Positions 1 through 11,640 of a DNA stretch of 64,000 bases are shown piece after piece. The position numbers and the translations under genes were made by a program. The notes under the pieces were generated by a model. The model was not told the DNA's origin and made no database searches. It saw only the letters and a list, made by a program, of their open reading frames with translations. The DNA is from Cyclospora cayetanensis (lineage: Eukaryota > Apicomplexa > Conoidasida > Eucoccidiorida > Eimeriidae): contig NW_020312042.1 in the NCBI RefSeq assembly GCF_002999335.1, forward strand, positions 62,001-126,000, given 5' to 3'. Within the stretch, counting starts at the first letter, position 1. Each line of letters starts with the position of its first letter.

Positions 1-57
1 GGCATGCTAATTAGTTTCTCGAGCTCCGTGTGTCTGCCTCGATGGCTGTTTTTGCAG

Positions 58-3000
58 AAGCTAGGACCGCCTTCTCCTTCAGACTTAGCCCATCTGCGGG
101 CATTGACGCCGCCTCACGCGTGGACGCACTATGGCGGCCTTGGGGGCCCCCCGGGGGCCCCTGGCAGCCTGGGGGCCCTTGGGGCGTCTGGGGATTTGCT
201 GCAGCAGGGGGCACCCCACCGCGCACTGGAGTTTCAGCGAATCATCAAACATAAAAACCAGTAAGGCCGTCGCACAGGGCAGCTCAGCGTGCGCGCAAAC
301 TGCGGGCGTGGATGCTTCTTGTCGAATTTTTTGCGGGCGGGGGGTCGTTCGTGTCGCTCCGCTTCCCTTCGTCTCTGCCCTTTTGGTAGCGCCTGTGTCT
401 TTGCACCTCGGTCTAATAACAGCAATCCTCGTATTGCTCAGGTCCTCTTTTCTCTCTGTGTGTGTGTGTCTCTGACTGGCGCGCGTTCGCCTAGCGGGCA
501 GCCAAGGAATGCGGTCTTCTGCTCCTTCCGTCTTGCTGCCTGCACTTTGTGTGTTTCTTCGAGAGCTCCAGTGCTCCCTTTTCGTGCACCTTGGCCCTGC
601 TGTGCTGCTGCGTCTTCCTCAGAGCTGGCGAAGAAGGATGGGACCTGCTCTCGCGTCTTCTCGCGTGGAATCCAGGTAGACACTTTTCCCCTGTCGGTCC
701 TGTCAGCCTGTGCATGGTGCCACCCCCGAGAGAGTGCGAGTCGCCGCATAAGCCCTTAAGAAATCACGGGGCCTCTTGCGGGAGATGCCTGCGAAATCGC
801 TGCAGCCAAAAGAATTTCTGCCTGCGCCGCTCTCGAGCACCCTTGGTTCACGACGAGTCCGCTTCCCGTCAGGTGGGTCAGGGGTGAAGCGGTCGGGGGG
901 GGTTGTCTTAGCCTTTCGTGGAAACTGCAAAATCACTCTCCTCCTTGCCCTCCGTCTTCCTTTGGATCTCAACTGCTTTGCGAACAACGGGAAAAGGCCT
1001 CTCCTCAGAGTTTGTGTCTCTTGTATCGTCCCTCAGAGCGCAGCGACGCCGCCAGCTAGCGGGGGCACACAGCTTCTTGACGAAGGCCAAGAGGAACCCC
1101 GTTCCAAACCTCACGAAGCCGCGACCAAATCAGACTAGAAAGGCTCAGGAAGCCGCTGGGTAAGCAGGCGCAAAGTGCTGCGGCTGCTGCGGGTGTTGCT
1201 GTTGAACACACGCACCGGACTGGAGGGCAGCAGGGGAGGAGGCGGCTCGGAAGAAAAGCACACTTTTCCACACGCAGGACTGACTCTCGACACACGTAGA
1301 GAAAACAACGCAGTAGCGGCAGCAGCACAGGCCGGCCGGTGCGCCAGGTGACAAAAAATTTCTCAAAGGGCAGCGAGCAGTCGGGCAGATTCGCTATACC
1401 TGCTCGTGCTGGAGCAAGCGGGCAGCCCTCAGCACAGGCAGATCACGTCCAGCGAAAAAGTTTAATTCGCTGTTTTAGTTGCAATCGATAGCCACAGTGG
1501 CGGCCTCTCCCTTTCTTTCTGAGATCTACTTTGAGAAAGGAAGCGGCATCGAGGGTTGGTGGGGTCTAAAAAGCGGCTGGTCTCCCCCTACGCAGGATGC
1601 ATGATAATGCATGCCGACACTTTCTGCCACGTGTGGGGGGGCCACTTGGAATGCTTCATTTATTGCACGCTGCTCACTGGCAGCCCTAGTGCCTTTGCTT
1701 TTCCTGTCTTTTCCCGCAGTGGCCGCCACCTCTCCGTGGATGCAGCACGAATCCAGGCCTGGCAAGCTGCTTACGATGAACGCATGCAAAGGCTCAAGAG
1801 TACGTTGCTACCACCTCTGGTGTTGCTGCTGGTTTGCGCACCGGGTGCTGGTGTTCAGTGTGTGTCCATACATATGTGTATGTGTGTCTATATATATGTG
1901 TACATGTATGTGTATGTGTGTCTATATATACATATATATATGTTTCTGTGTATGTGTGTATCTATATGGGTATATGTATGTGCATGTGTCTATATATATG
2001 TGTGTATATGTATGTGTATGTGTGTAAATATATATGTGTATATGTATGTGTATGTGTGTCTATATACATGTGTGTGTGTATGTGTATGTGTGCATCTATA
2101 TGGGTATATGTATGTGCATGTGTCTATATGTATGTGTGTATATGTAAGTGTATGTGTGTATATGTATGTGTGTATATGCATGTTTATGTATATATATGTG
2201 TGTATACAGACATATGTATATATATACATATGTCTGTGTATATGTATGTGTATGTGTGTATATGTATGTGTGTATATATATGTGTATATGTGTCTATGTA
2301 TATGTCTACGTGTATATACACATGTGTATATGTATATGTATGTATATATACATATGTATATGTGTATGTGTATTTGCATATGTGTATATGTAAGTGTGGG
2401 GGGCGGACTTTGGGGGAGGACCGCTGGTGTGTGCCGCGAGAAGTATGAGAGACGCCCTGAAGGGGGGTGTCTGTTTTGCAGCGAAAAGACGTCTTGGCTG
2501 TTTGTCCATTGGGGTGTGTTTTTTCTTTCAGCGCTCCGTGAGTGGCACAAAGAGACAGAAGCCGCAGCTGCAGAAGAAGCAGCAGCAGCAGCAGCAACAG
2601 CTGCAGAAGCAGAAGCAGCATCCGAAGCGGATCGGCAGTCGAGCGGCAGCACGGGCGTTGCGGGGGCCCCCGTCCTCGAGGGGCCCTCAAGAGGCACCGT
2701 TTCCAAGAGCAGCAGTGCCAGCGCTGGCGGTAGCAGCAGTATCTCGCGCGCGCCTTTGGTGCATAAGCAGGAGGAACGTCGCAATCGCTTTGGTCTAACA
2801 GCGCAGCAGATTTCCTTCTCGGCGGGCAGCGCGACGGAGGGTGCTGCATGCGGCCGAAGCAGCAGCTTGATTACCGAAGGCAAGAAGAAACGAGCACGCG
2901 AACACTTTGTAGAGGAGGTGCCTCCGAAGAGGGAGGGGCCTCCAGGGGCCTCCTTCTCTTTTTCTGAAGGAAGCATCCAAGGCAGCGGCAGCTGCCGGAA

Positions 3001-5074
3001 CGGTGCGAATGCCAGAGTTTCCCAGGATGGCTTCAGTGCTGCTTTTTTGGCGAAGGAAACTTCAAGGGGGGGGGGCCCTGCTGCTCGAGATTTAGCCGCT
3101 GCTGCAAAGACGGAGGACCACGTGGCAAGCCCTCCCTGCTCCGTCGAGAAGCGGAGGCATGAGGAGGGAAGAAAGAAGGAGGAAGCGCCTTCCTCAGCGC
3201 AAACAGCGTCTGCTGCTCGTACGACGGACTTCCAAGGCACGCAGCAGCCGCCGCCATCGAAGCATCGGCAGCTGGAAAGCTCTTCAGCACTCAGACGAGA
3301 TCACGCGGCCTCTCAGAGGCAGCAAGGGAGGCCCAGAGAGGAGGAGCGGCAACGGCAGGATGAGAAGAAGCAGATTGAAGAAGCGAAGCAACGAGAAGAC
3401 GAAAGGCGCAAACAGCGAGACGTGGAAAAACATCCAAAGGAGGAAATGCGGCGAGACGAGGAGCGCAGGAGGCCGCGCGAGGAGGGGAGACTGCGAGAGG
3501 ATGGGAGACTGCGAGAGGAGGGAAGATCACGTGAGGACGGAAGACTGCGAGATGCCAGGGAGAGGCAGAGAGAGGACGATAGAAGGAGGCAAAGAGAAGA
3601 AGATAATCGGGGCCTGGACGAAAAGAGGCACAAGGAGGAAGAGAAGCGACAGAGAGAGGAGGAGAGGCGGAAGCGAGCGGGAAGGCCACGAGAGGAGGAG
3701 AGGCGCGGCTCCGACTTAGACTGGGAGCACGACAGATATGTGAAAATGGATGAAAGGCTCAAGGCAGCAGCAGGGCAGCAGCAACGGCCGAGGCAGCAGC
3801 ATAGCCGCAGTAGAAGCAGCAGTGAAATCAGAGGTAGCAGCAGCTACAGGACGAGCCATGGGAACCTAAAAGATCCTCAGAGGGATGTGAAAGGCCCCAG
3901 GAGGCGCTCCACCTCTCTTGGCAGTAGGACGCGCACCAGTACCACCAGCAGTAGTAGTAGCAGTAGTAGTAGTAGCAGTAGCAGTGGTAGTAGTAGTAGC
4001 AGTAGTAGTAGCGCTCGCTTGTATTCGGCTGGTAACCGCCGCCCCTGTAGAGAGGCAGACAGCCGCCCCAGTACGATGCCTGCAGCTCACTCCCAAACAC
4101 AAGCAGCCCCTCCACCACTTCTACCGCGAGCAAGCGGATCTTCAGGGGATGCCGCGAGGCTGGACAGGGGCACTCCCACTGAGCGGCCTCGCCGAAGAAG
4201 AAGCAGCAGCAGCAATGTCAGCAGGTGCAGCAGCAGGAGCATCAGTCCATCCCGCGTTCACAGCAGCGTCAAGCGCGGTGGCAGGGGGCCTCCGAAGACA
4301 TGGAGCAGCAGCAGCAGTGTCAGCAGCAGCAGATTATTGCCTACGCGGCCTTTAGTACTGAGCAGCACGGCACCACACGACCGCAGTGGGCGCTCTGAGA
4401 GGAGAGAGAGGGGCAGCCGCAGTACTAGCAGTAATAGTGGCAGACTCGCCAAGAAGAGGAGGAGCCTACGCAGCCGAAGCCGCAGCAGTAGTAGGCGCAA
4501 CGGGAAGAGGAGCGTGAGTAGCAGCAACAACAGCGTCAGTAGCTGTAGCACCGCCAGACGGGAGGGTAAAGGGAGGCCTAGCAGCACAAATAGAGCTGCG
4601 CCCCCAGGGTTTCGGAACGATCCATGTAGAGATTGGCGCAAAGAACGAAACTGCAGTAGGGGAAGCAGCAGCGTTAGCGACATCAGCAATGAGGAGACAC
4701 CTTGCCGGCCCCCCCCATCCCCTGATTTCCCAGTTTCGCACCGCAACTACGCAGGGAGTAGCAGGCCGGGGGGAGCGCCGCCTTCTGGCTGGGGGGGAGC
4801 TGCACCCCACACTTCACCGCATTACGTGCACAGCAGGGCGTCCTCACGCAGGTACCAGGAAGAGGGACTTCCTGCACACTACGGAGGGGAGGGGGGCCCT
4901 CCACCAAGGAACGTGTCCTTTGGTTTAGACGCCTGCTCTCCCTACGCAGAGAACAGGGCCCCCCGTCCTCCGCTACACGCCACTCCAGAGGCGCCACCAC
5001 CCCCTCTCCCCCGTGGCGAGCCGCAGAGACACGCGAGGGGCCCCAGGGGACAGACTGGGAGGTGGATGTTCTAA
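58..5074 (+). CDS. CMGC-type protein kinase (C-terminal part) with long R/E- and R/S-rich tail; 5' partial
   Basis: Exons 58-260, 623-675, 806-872, 1037-1159, 1720-1799 and 2532-5074 (stop TAA); the phase closes at all five junctions and 1022 residues are visible. The start lies left of the window. Exons 1-3 encode the end of a kinase catalytic domain: LGPPSPSDLAHLRALTPP resembles the CMGC insert start (GSK3 has LGTPTREQIREMNP), and EGWDLLSRLLAWNPAKRIS plus ALEHPWF matches subdomains X-XI, with the conserved Arg of RIS. A Gly/Pro/Ala-rich low-complexity stretch interrupts the insert. After the kinase come an Ala/Glu run, a charged R/E/K region (about 3330-3730) likely to form a long helix, and Ser/Arg-rich tracts with poly-Ser (3945-4012). 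RS-rich tails in kinases are usually linked to nuclear speckles and splicing; that role is inference. The subfamily cannot be set because the ATP-binding lobe and catalytic loop lie outside the window. Only 700 bp separate this stop from the convergent mutase stop. Confidence 0.75.
1855..2396. repeat. TATGTG-type microsatellite tract in kinase-gene intron 5
   Basis: About 540 bp of irregular alternating TG/TA repeats (units such as TATGTG and TATATG) fill most of the 732-bp intron at 1800-2531. The + strand reading frame shared with the flanking exons has no stop through the tract. Confidence 0.95.
2571..2632 (+). repeat. CAG-type triplet run coding Ala/Glu
   Basis: AGCAGC-type triplets with GAAGCA interruptions in the last kinase exon, read as alanine with glutamate. 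The same DNA repeat read in another frame gives Gln or Ser, which is the pattern known for homopolymeric repeats in Eimeria. Confidence 0.9.
3945..4013 (+). repeat. AGT/AGC triplet run coding poly-Ser
   Basis: Near-continuous AGC/AGT triplets give about 22 serines with one glycine. Shorter AGC runs follow at 4200-4235 and 4300-4335 in the same exon. Confidence 0.9.
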
Positions 5075-5773
5075 GAGACGAGTTACAACGTGCAATTCGG
5101 GGTTTTTGCACCGGATAGTGAGTAGTATCAGCTCTCGAGAGGGAAGCAGTGGTTCAGCTTTGCCCTTGCGTGCCTTCGTTTAAGCAGCTTATGTAGACCT
5201 AGGGGCACGCGCAGAATCGCTCTCTACCTACTGAGTTTAACGTCCAGAAAGCCCAAACACAAGAGCTCAGGCGTTGGCAAGGGCGTGAGTAGTTGTGGTG
5301 CCGCAGCTCGGGAAGGAGCGCGATATACAGAAAATCCTGAGCAGCCCGCTTCTCTTCTACAGTCAGAGGATCGCCAACAACTTGACTGACAACTCGCGTT
5401 GTCTTGATGTAGTACACAAATATTGGTTGTACGTATAGATGGATACCGCACGGCGTGCAATCACGAGATGCACCAACAAGCCGCAACCGGGATATTCGAA
5501 AGGCTCTGTGTGGTTCCCGCCAAAATCTTTCACACTTTCGACATCTCTGCAGATCTTTTGAGTCTCCCTTGTCTGCATGGAAATTCAAGGCGTAGGGTAG
5601 GACGTAAGCCTTCAACCCCCCCAAATCATTGCCCTCCTCCGTCCCTCGCTCTTGTCGCTCATACACGGTGCACACACCCAAACTAGCAGAGGAGGATGGA
5701 TGCGCATTAACAAACAACGAGGGATATACAAGGGGCAAGCCAGGAGTACAAAACAAAGGTGCATGCACGCACG
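5075..5773. other. Spacer between two convergent genes
   Basis: 699 bp between the kinase stop and the mutase stop; it must hold both 3' untranslated regions. I see no gene or repeat in it. Confidence 0.6.
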
Positions 5774-8700
5774 CTATGCATCGAAAGGCAACGCCTTCAC
5801 CACCTCCTGCACGAGCTCTTCTAGCTCATTCTTTCGTGCTTCTGCGTCTCCTTCTGTGCTGCAAATTTCTGCATACCATTTCAGCTTCGGCTCGGTCCCG
5901 CTGGGTCTGAGTGATACAACGGCTCCGTTGTGAAAACGGAGAGTTATCATATCTCCCGCTTCTTTGGAGAAAAGACAACGCCCGTCTGGAGTCGCCGAGT
6001 CCGTCCCCATCGCAATATTTCGCACACTTTCTACCCTGAAGCTCCCAAAGGTCGGGTGGTACTGGCCCCCATTGTAGAGCCACGCTAGCGCCTTCTGTTG
6101 CTGCGGGGGCTGCGCCAGCTTATATCCATTGTTCGTTATGAAGTACCCGTAGCGGGCGCGAAGAGACGCGAGATAGGAAGACAGAGTACTGCCTTTTGCG
6201 TACAATAGACACGCAAGTTCCACTAAAACAGCAGCAGCAGACACCCCGTCTTTGTCTCTTACCAGGGGGCAGGCGGCATACCCTAGGGCCTCCTCATACA
6301 CCAGAACCGGCAGCAGCCCCCGAGATGCCTCGAGCTCTGCCGCTTTGTTGCCCATCCACTTCAGTCCTGTAGGCGTCTCCTCAAATGCGCAGCCGTTTGC
6401 CTAGCGAGACAAACACGCACGGCAGGCGGACCGACATCCAAAAAATCAGACACAAAAGGGATACCGGGCAGCGAGGCGAAAAGCAAGGGCGGGTAAGGGA
6501 GCGGCCACACCAAGAGCTGCTTCGCTACAGCCCCGATACCCCGTTTCAAGTGCTCTTCCGGCTTGTAGGTAGCTGGAGTCGACATGCACTTGCCTCAGCG
6601 AAGGCTTTGAGCATCTTCGATGACACCATAGAAGTGACGAAGAGCATTTTCTGCTTCGCCGTTTCCTGCGCCGCTCGCGTGTCAGCCAAGTACGCTGCGA
6701 GGATTATTCCCACTTCGTCACCCGTGAATTGGTGCCACGAACCGCTGAAAGGACGCCGCAGGCAACAATGGACAGTCAAGATCTTGCTGCTGTGTGGTAC
6801 GCTGTGTGCCCCTCAAGCAAATGTGCATAAAGAACACGGCACACCAAAAGACAACGGGAGGCAACGTGCTGCATTGACACGCATCAGAAGACTCCAGAGT
6901 AAAGAGCGTGAGAATTACACACACATCCCGTTCTTTTAAAAAAATAGGCCACACCGCCGCCGCCACAACACAGCCCCGCAATTCCCCTACTGGCATTTTT
7001 CGGCGCATGCAAATCTGTCAGCGTCTGGGTCGTTTGCGATGATGATATTTGCGTCCGCCTCTGTTGCCTTCTGGAGGGCCAAATCGAGGGCGCCCTTCTC
7101 CTCCGGGTTGGGAAAAGGAACAGTTGAAAAGTTAGGGTCCATGTCGCACTGCGCTTCAACTGAGCAAACGCGAGACAGAACTTGCCAGACGTGTGCATTC
7201 AAGCGTATTTCAGAGGGAGGCAGATGTGGTAGGCTGCGACTCGGGGGCACAGAGGAACTGTGGCATGATGCCATGCTGTTCCTTTTCCGCACTTTCTATG
7301 CACAATTGCGGGTCTACATGGGCGTCACCCCAATAGCTAGCGTGCAGCTACTGGACTTTAAAAACCAAAACACGGCACACACGGAAGCACGCTCATGAGG
7401 TCTACAGTCTGCTGAAGCAATGCTGTAGTCGTCAACATCATATGGCGTGCGTAGTAGGCGTGGTGCTGGCTCTGTGTAGCCTGTAGGGGTGAACAGCTCA
7501 AAGGAAGCGAAGAGTTAGAGGAAGCACAGGATGGCCATGAGGCATACTCAGAACGGCAGTTGACGTACCAGGTAAAAGACCCTTTGAGAATCCGAATCTT
7601 GCCAAAAGCTCTGTTGCAAAGGGGAGGCCTACTCCATGCAGTGGAGTGTAGACGACTTTGAGGTTGCTCTGAGCCGTCTCCTTGCGTCGCATGCAGAGGT
7701 CTCTAGACACTGCAGACATGTACGCCTCGACAATACTTTCCCGCGGGTCTTGAAGTAAGTCTGCATCTCCGGGGAAGGAGCGGCAGAGGCGCGTCTCTCT
7801 ATTGAAGAACTCCTCTACCTCAGGCCAAAGCATCTATGGGCAAAACAGCGATACCGCAACACCTGATACACTGTCTGCAAGACAGAATGGATCCTTGACT
7901 TCCGTACGTATGGTAGCCTACTGTTTCAGGCACAGAATACAAAGGGAAGCTGCAGCTGCTGCACTTTGAACTGCCTTCGCCGGCTGCGCGACGTAAGCGG
8001 GGTGTTGCCACTTCTTTATTTGGCACTGTCTTCGCAACCCGAGGCCGTCGTCTAATGGAATATGCAAAGACTTTAGATAAACACAGAAGATATGCCGAGA
8101 CAACGCTCCATCGCATCGACACCCGGAATCATGCAAAATTTAGACACTCGGCCAGGGCCCTATGTTGTTTGCAAGTGCACGCCGCCGACACACAGTGCCG
8201 TAAACATAAATTCCTTGTGCTTTCCTTCACATGCCAGCTAGGAGCTGGCTCAACAAGCCCACAGACGCAGACACTAGCAGCAAGAAGTCGTACCTGGTTC
8301 TGGTCGATTGCTTGGGCAACATGTGCATCGACAGGAGGGATAATCTGCACCCCATTGCTGTCGTATACTTTGTAGCCATTGTATTCCTTTGGGTTGTGGG
8401 AGGCAGTCACCATGATGCCAGCCACGCACTTCAAGTGTAGCAGAGCGAACGAGACAAGAGGCGTATGCACCGGCTGCCCGAAAAGATACACGCGGAATCC
8501 TCGACTCAGAAACGTTGCTGCCGCCAAGTTAGCAAATCTTCGCAGCAAAAGCAAGACACAAAAAACAGTGGGCAGAGGGGGCGTCAGTAGCAGTGCACAA
8601 CAGCAATGTGGAGGTCAGGAAGAGAGCTACTATGGCTAGAAAAGTTAGGTATGATATAGAAAGTGCAGAAAATACGCGCACGTGGGGTGGTGCCGTTAAT

Positions 8701-9744
8701 GGGGTCACTGTGTGCATCAGTAGTAGAATCTGTTGCCCTTGGAATAGCGACGGCAACAGAGCTCGTAGCAAGCGCTCTAACTATACACATCAGCAGCAAC
8801 AGCCCAAACAGCGGCAACCTCAAAGGGTCATACTGCTCGGAGTTGTGTCGGTTGTCTCGGGCAACGACGATTCCCCTATCTCGGCATTCCATTTGTCCGT
8901 GACGGTTAAGGAGGTAGACGCAAAACCCCTAAGGCATCGAAGAAGCAGAAACACACCGCGCTGGAGATCAGTGGCAGCAAGCTGTTGAGAATGGAGGGAG
9001 GCAAGAAACTCTATGAATGTAGGATATTGCACCTGTGTGGTGGAACGCCTGAGGGGTCGGGATGGATGCCCCTATGAACCGTGTACGCCCCTTTCCCGCT
9101 ACCTTCGCCCTCCGGCTGCCAGCTTTTCCGGATACGTATCTCTTCCTTCCTCCATTCAATTCTTTTGGACCATCTTACTTGTGATGCCTGCTGAATTGTA
9201 AGATCGTTCAGGCGACTGTATCCGGCACCCATCGGCGCGCGAAGCCCAGCCTATGCAGAGCAAAAATAGGGTACACATCACTACCACACATCATGCAGAT
9301 ATAGGGGAGAAGTGTGCGGACGTTTGGAGGAGGGCGTAAATATAATCGTTTCACATGAATTGCAGCGCGCCAATGGAAGATCCTCAGGAGGGAGGCCCGC
9401 ATCTCTCACTTTGCCTGGGAGTGGAGGGGCTTAAAAAGAAACAAGGGTTGTGGTTTAATATTTGATGCGAGATGTGTGCTTATTCGCAGGGGGGGTTAGT
9501 AAATCCCTATTTGAAGCTTTCCTGAGTCTTCTGTTCAAACGTGAGGCTTAGATGCACTGACCGTTCCGAACTTTAATTTTCTGCAAAAGAGCTCCTTCAG
9601 CTCGCATTCGCTTTTTTCAGCCAAGAGGTGCTTTGCCTCTTCCAGTGTTCTCGGATTCTTGTCGCAGGAAAGCCACAGCAACGCTTTTTCCCTTAACTCG
9701 CCGTCTGCCAGGCGGGCAAGGCAACAACTATCCTCGGAATCCAT
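5774..9744 (-). CDS. Phosphoglucomutase-2 / phosphopentomutase family enzyme
   Basis: Interconverts hexose (or pentose) 1- and 6(5)-phosphates through a phosphoserine enzyme, in the cytosol. Exons on the minus strand: 9744-9562, 9250-9179, 8928-8834, 8537-8294, 7833-7569, 7159-6991, 6744-6594, 6400-5774; 601 residues, phase closed throughout. Human PGM2 is about 612. All family motifs are present: N-terminal LKFGT/AGLRAPMGAGYSRLND, catalytic serine loop TASHNP (Ser163), metal loop DPDADR (330-335), sugar-binding GDEVG (351-355) and phosphate-binding RPSGTEPK (about 558-565). The motif FEETPTGLKWMG and the overall arrangement fit the PGM2/PGM2L1 branch better than classical PGM1. Whether it prefers glucose, ribose or deoxyribose phosphates cannot be read from the sequence. 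Intron 7 appears to use a GC donor (GAG|GCAAGT), because only that junction restores AEANGCAFEET. The start ATG at 9744 is the only one that gives the family's usual short N-terminus. Confidence 0.93.
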
Positions 9745-11079
9745 TTTCTTGTGCGCGAAAGATAAAGAGAGGTGGTTGGAAAAATAGTACCATGGATTAG
9801 CAAGCAGAAACTAGCATCGTAACAGAACAACGGAAGACACAAGAGGAAGATCTCCAAGACTAGGAGGCCCACCATCGCCGCAACCGTCTCTTTTGCGGAG
9901 CTGACTAGCAAGTTGTTAGGGGAAAAAAAGAAAGTCAGAGAATTAAATTAAGCAGTTGCAATTGGTCTAAAACTATAGAAGGTGCATTAATAAAAGTAAT
10001 TTTCTGAGAGCTCTAGGGTACTTAGAGATGAAATGCATGAAACACAGAGCAGCAAACAGCGTACTGCGCAGTCCGTCGATCATTAATGCCTTCCTGCTAC
10101 TGAAAAAGTGAATCTGCAGATTTAACAATGCAACAAGTGAGGCAAAGGCTGGGCTTCGCTACATTAAGAGTCAGTTTGTATACTCTAGCTCTCGCCACGT
10201 ACGCACACACACACTTACATGGAACAGGTGTAGCAAAGGGCCCAAGTGTGACCCGGCCCGCTGCATCCACTCTGGTCGGGCAGAGTAGGCACGTTGGCAG
10301 ACGGTTGAAGGATTTGTCCTCCTAGAGGGCAGCGACAGAGCGCAGTATTTGTCTTTGAGTTCCCTATGGGGCCCAGACTGAAGACGCAGTGAGCGACTGG
10401 CAGAAGATCTACACGCGCGCTCTGCGGTGTAGGGCTCGCGCTAAGCATGGGGCTTGGTGTATAGATCCGCCATCAAAATGCCTGCATGAAAGGAGCGCAG
10501 GGAATAACGCTTGCACTGGGATAGCTACACTCCGTACACACAGACCCATGCTGTGATGGACACTATCTCCGCGGTTCCTGCCGACTCCGGCAAGGCTTAG
10601 TGGCAGCGCAGCGGCTATGGATGTAACAGTTCGCCATCGCGAAAGCATCCTGAGTGCTCCTAAGAAGGACTGCAAGACGCGGAACTCTAGATAGAAGAAC
10701 TTCAGATCTCGGCAGAGCGTGAGGCAGGCACACGTGGGAGTGCACAAGCGCGCTGATCAATAAACAGCTTGAGGGCCTTCAGAGTAGCGGCAGCAGCCGC
10801 AAACAGTACTAGAAGGGCGTCTGTGAAGCAGGCAAACAGCGAATGTCTTCTAGTTTGTTGTACTACCTTGCCAGGCTACCATTAAAGAGTTACTACCATA
10901 GTAGTTTTAATGTATGTGGACGTCAACTCAGCATTTACTGTACGATTTAAATGTGCTTATATTTTTTGCTAAATAACGGGTTACTCCCTGCGAAAATAAG
11001 AAACGTTGTGTGCTTGCTCGGCAGTGATCCATCCAAGGTCTCCGTAGAGATGCACTTCGTTTAAGACTCAGGACCAGCT

Positions 11080-11290
11080 TCATAGAAAGCTGTTCAATGT
11101 TCTTCCATAAAAGCTCCTTTCATCCCCTGCCCGTAACCCTCAGAATTACTGACGTAAGGGAAGGGAAGCAGCTAGGGTGCGCCTACCTGCATGCTCTTAT
11201 CACTTCAAATATTCACGGCTAGCTGCACACAGCTCCTCGCATACTTCGGTCTTCTTGTATTGCTCTAATGCTAGTCTTCAATTAAACAAC
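11080..11290 (+). repeat. Dispersed repeat, copy 1
   Basis: Begins near TTCCATAAAAGCTCC and runs through ATTCACGGCTAGCTGCACA to the CTTCTTGTATTGCT tail. It aligns over about 200 bp with copies at 15290-15490 and 53065-53300, and in part at 28680-28760 and 57520-57610. It may be part of an LTR or a non-autonomous element. Confidence 0.55.
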
Positions 11291-11519
11291 ATCAACGCAC
11301 ATTTAGACCAATTAGTAAGCGCTTTGCTAATTGTTTATTACATAGGACCAATGCAGTAGAGCGGGTTCAAATGTAGCATTGCCCTGTTCATGTTCTCCAC
11401 CTTACTGATAACAACGCACTTATTCGAATATCCAGAGGATCAGGCAAGTGCGACTTATTCCTTTAACTGTTCAAAGAGCTTATTTTCCACAAATTACCTT
11501 CAGCTTGGTACAAGGAGAA

Positions 11520-11640
11520 TAACTGCTGTATGCGTGTGCGCTAGATGCCGTGTACACAAACTCAATGCTCGCAGCACCTTGAGATCACAACAACGCTCAT
11601 CCAAGCTGCTGTCCATGCCCCCGGTGTAGACATAGTAAGA
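11520..11640 (-). repeat. Dispersed repeat, inverted partial copy
   Basis: GTGTGCGCTAGATGCCGTG and the following CAATGCTCGCAGCACC resemble the inverted units at 14795-14925 and 57648-57770. Together with copy 1 it flanks 11290-11520 as an imperfect inverted pair. Similarity was judged by eye. Confidence 0.4.

Noticed and set aside
1990..3240. 416-codon minus-strand frame
   Set aside because: It is the reverse of the repeat tract and of the kinase tail exon; no motifs and pure repeat composition.
1556..5074. One continuous 1172-codon gene across the whole open frame
   Set aside because: The first half is microsatellite DNA and unspliced upstream sequence; splice sites at 1719/1720, 1799/1800 and 2531/2532 join conserved-looking parts in phase, so most of 1800-2531 is intron.
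8579..8830. Small plus-strand frames over the mutase gene
   Set aside because: They lie in the intron between mutase exons 3 and 4 and have no motif.
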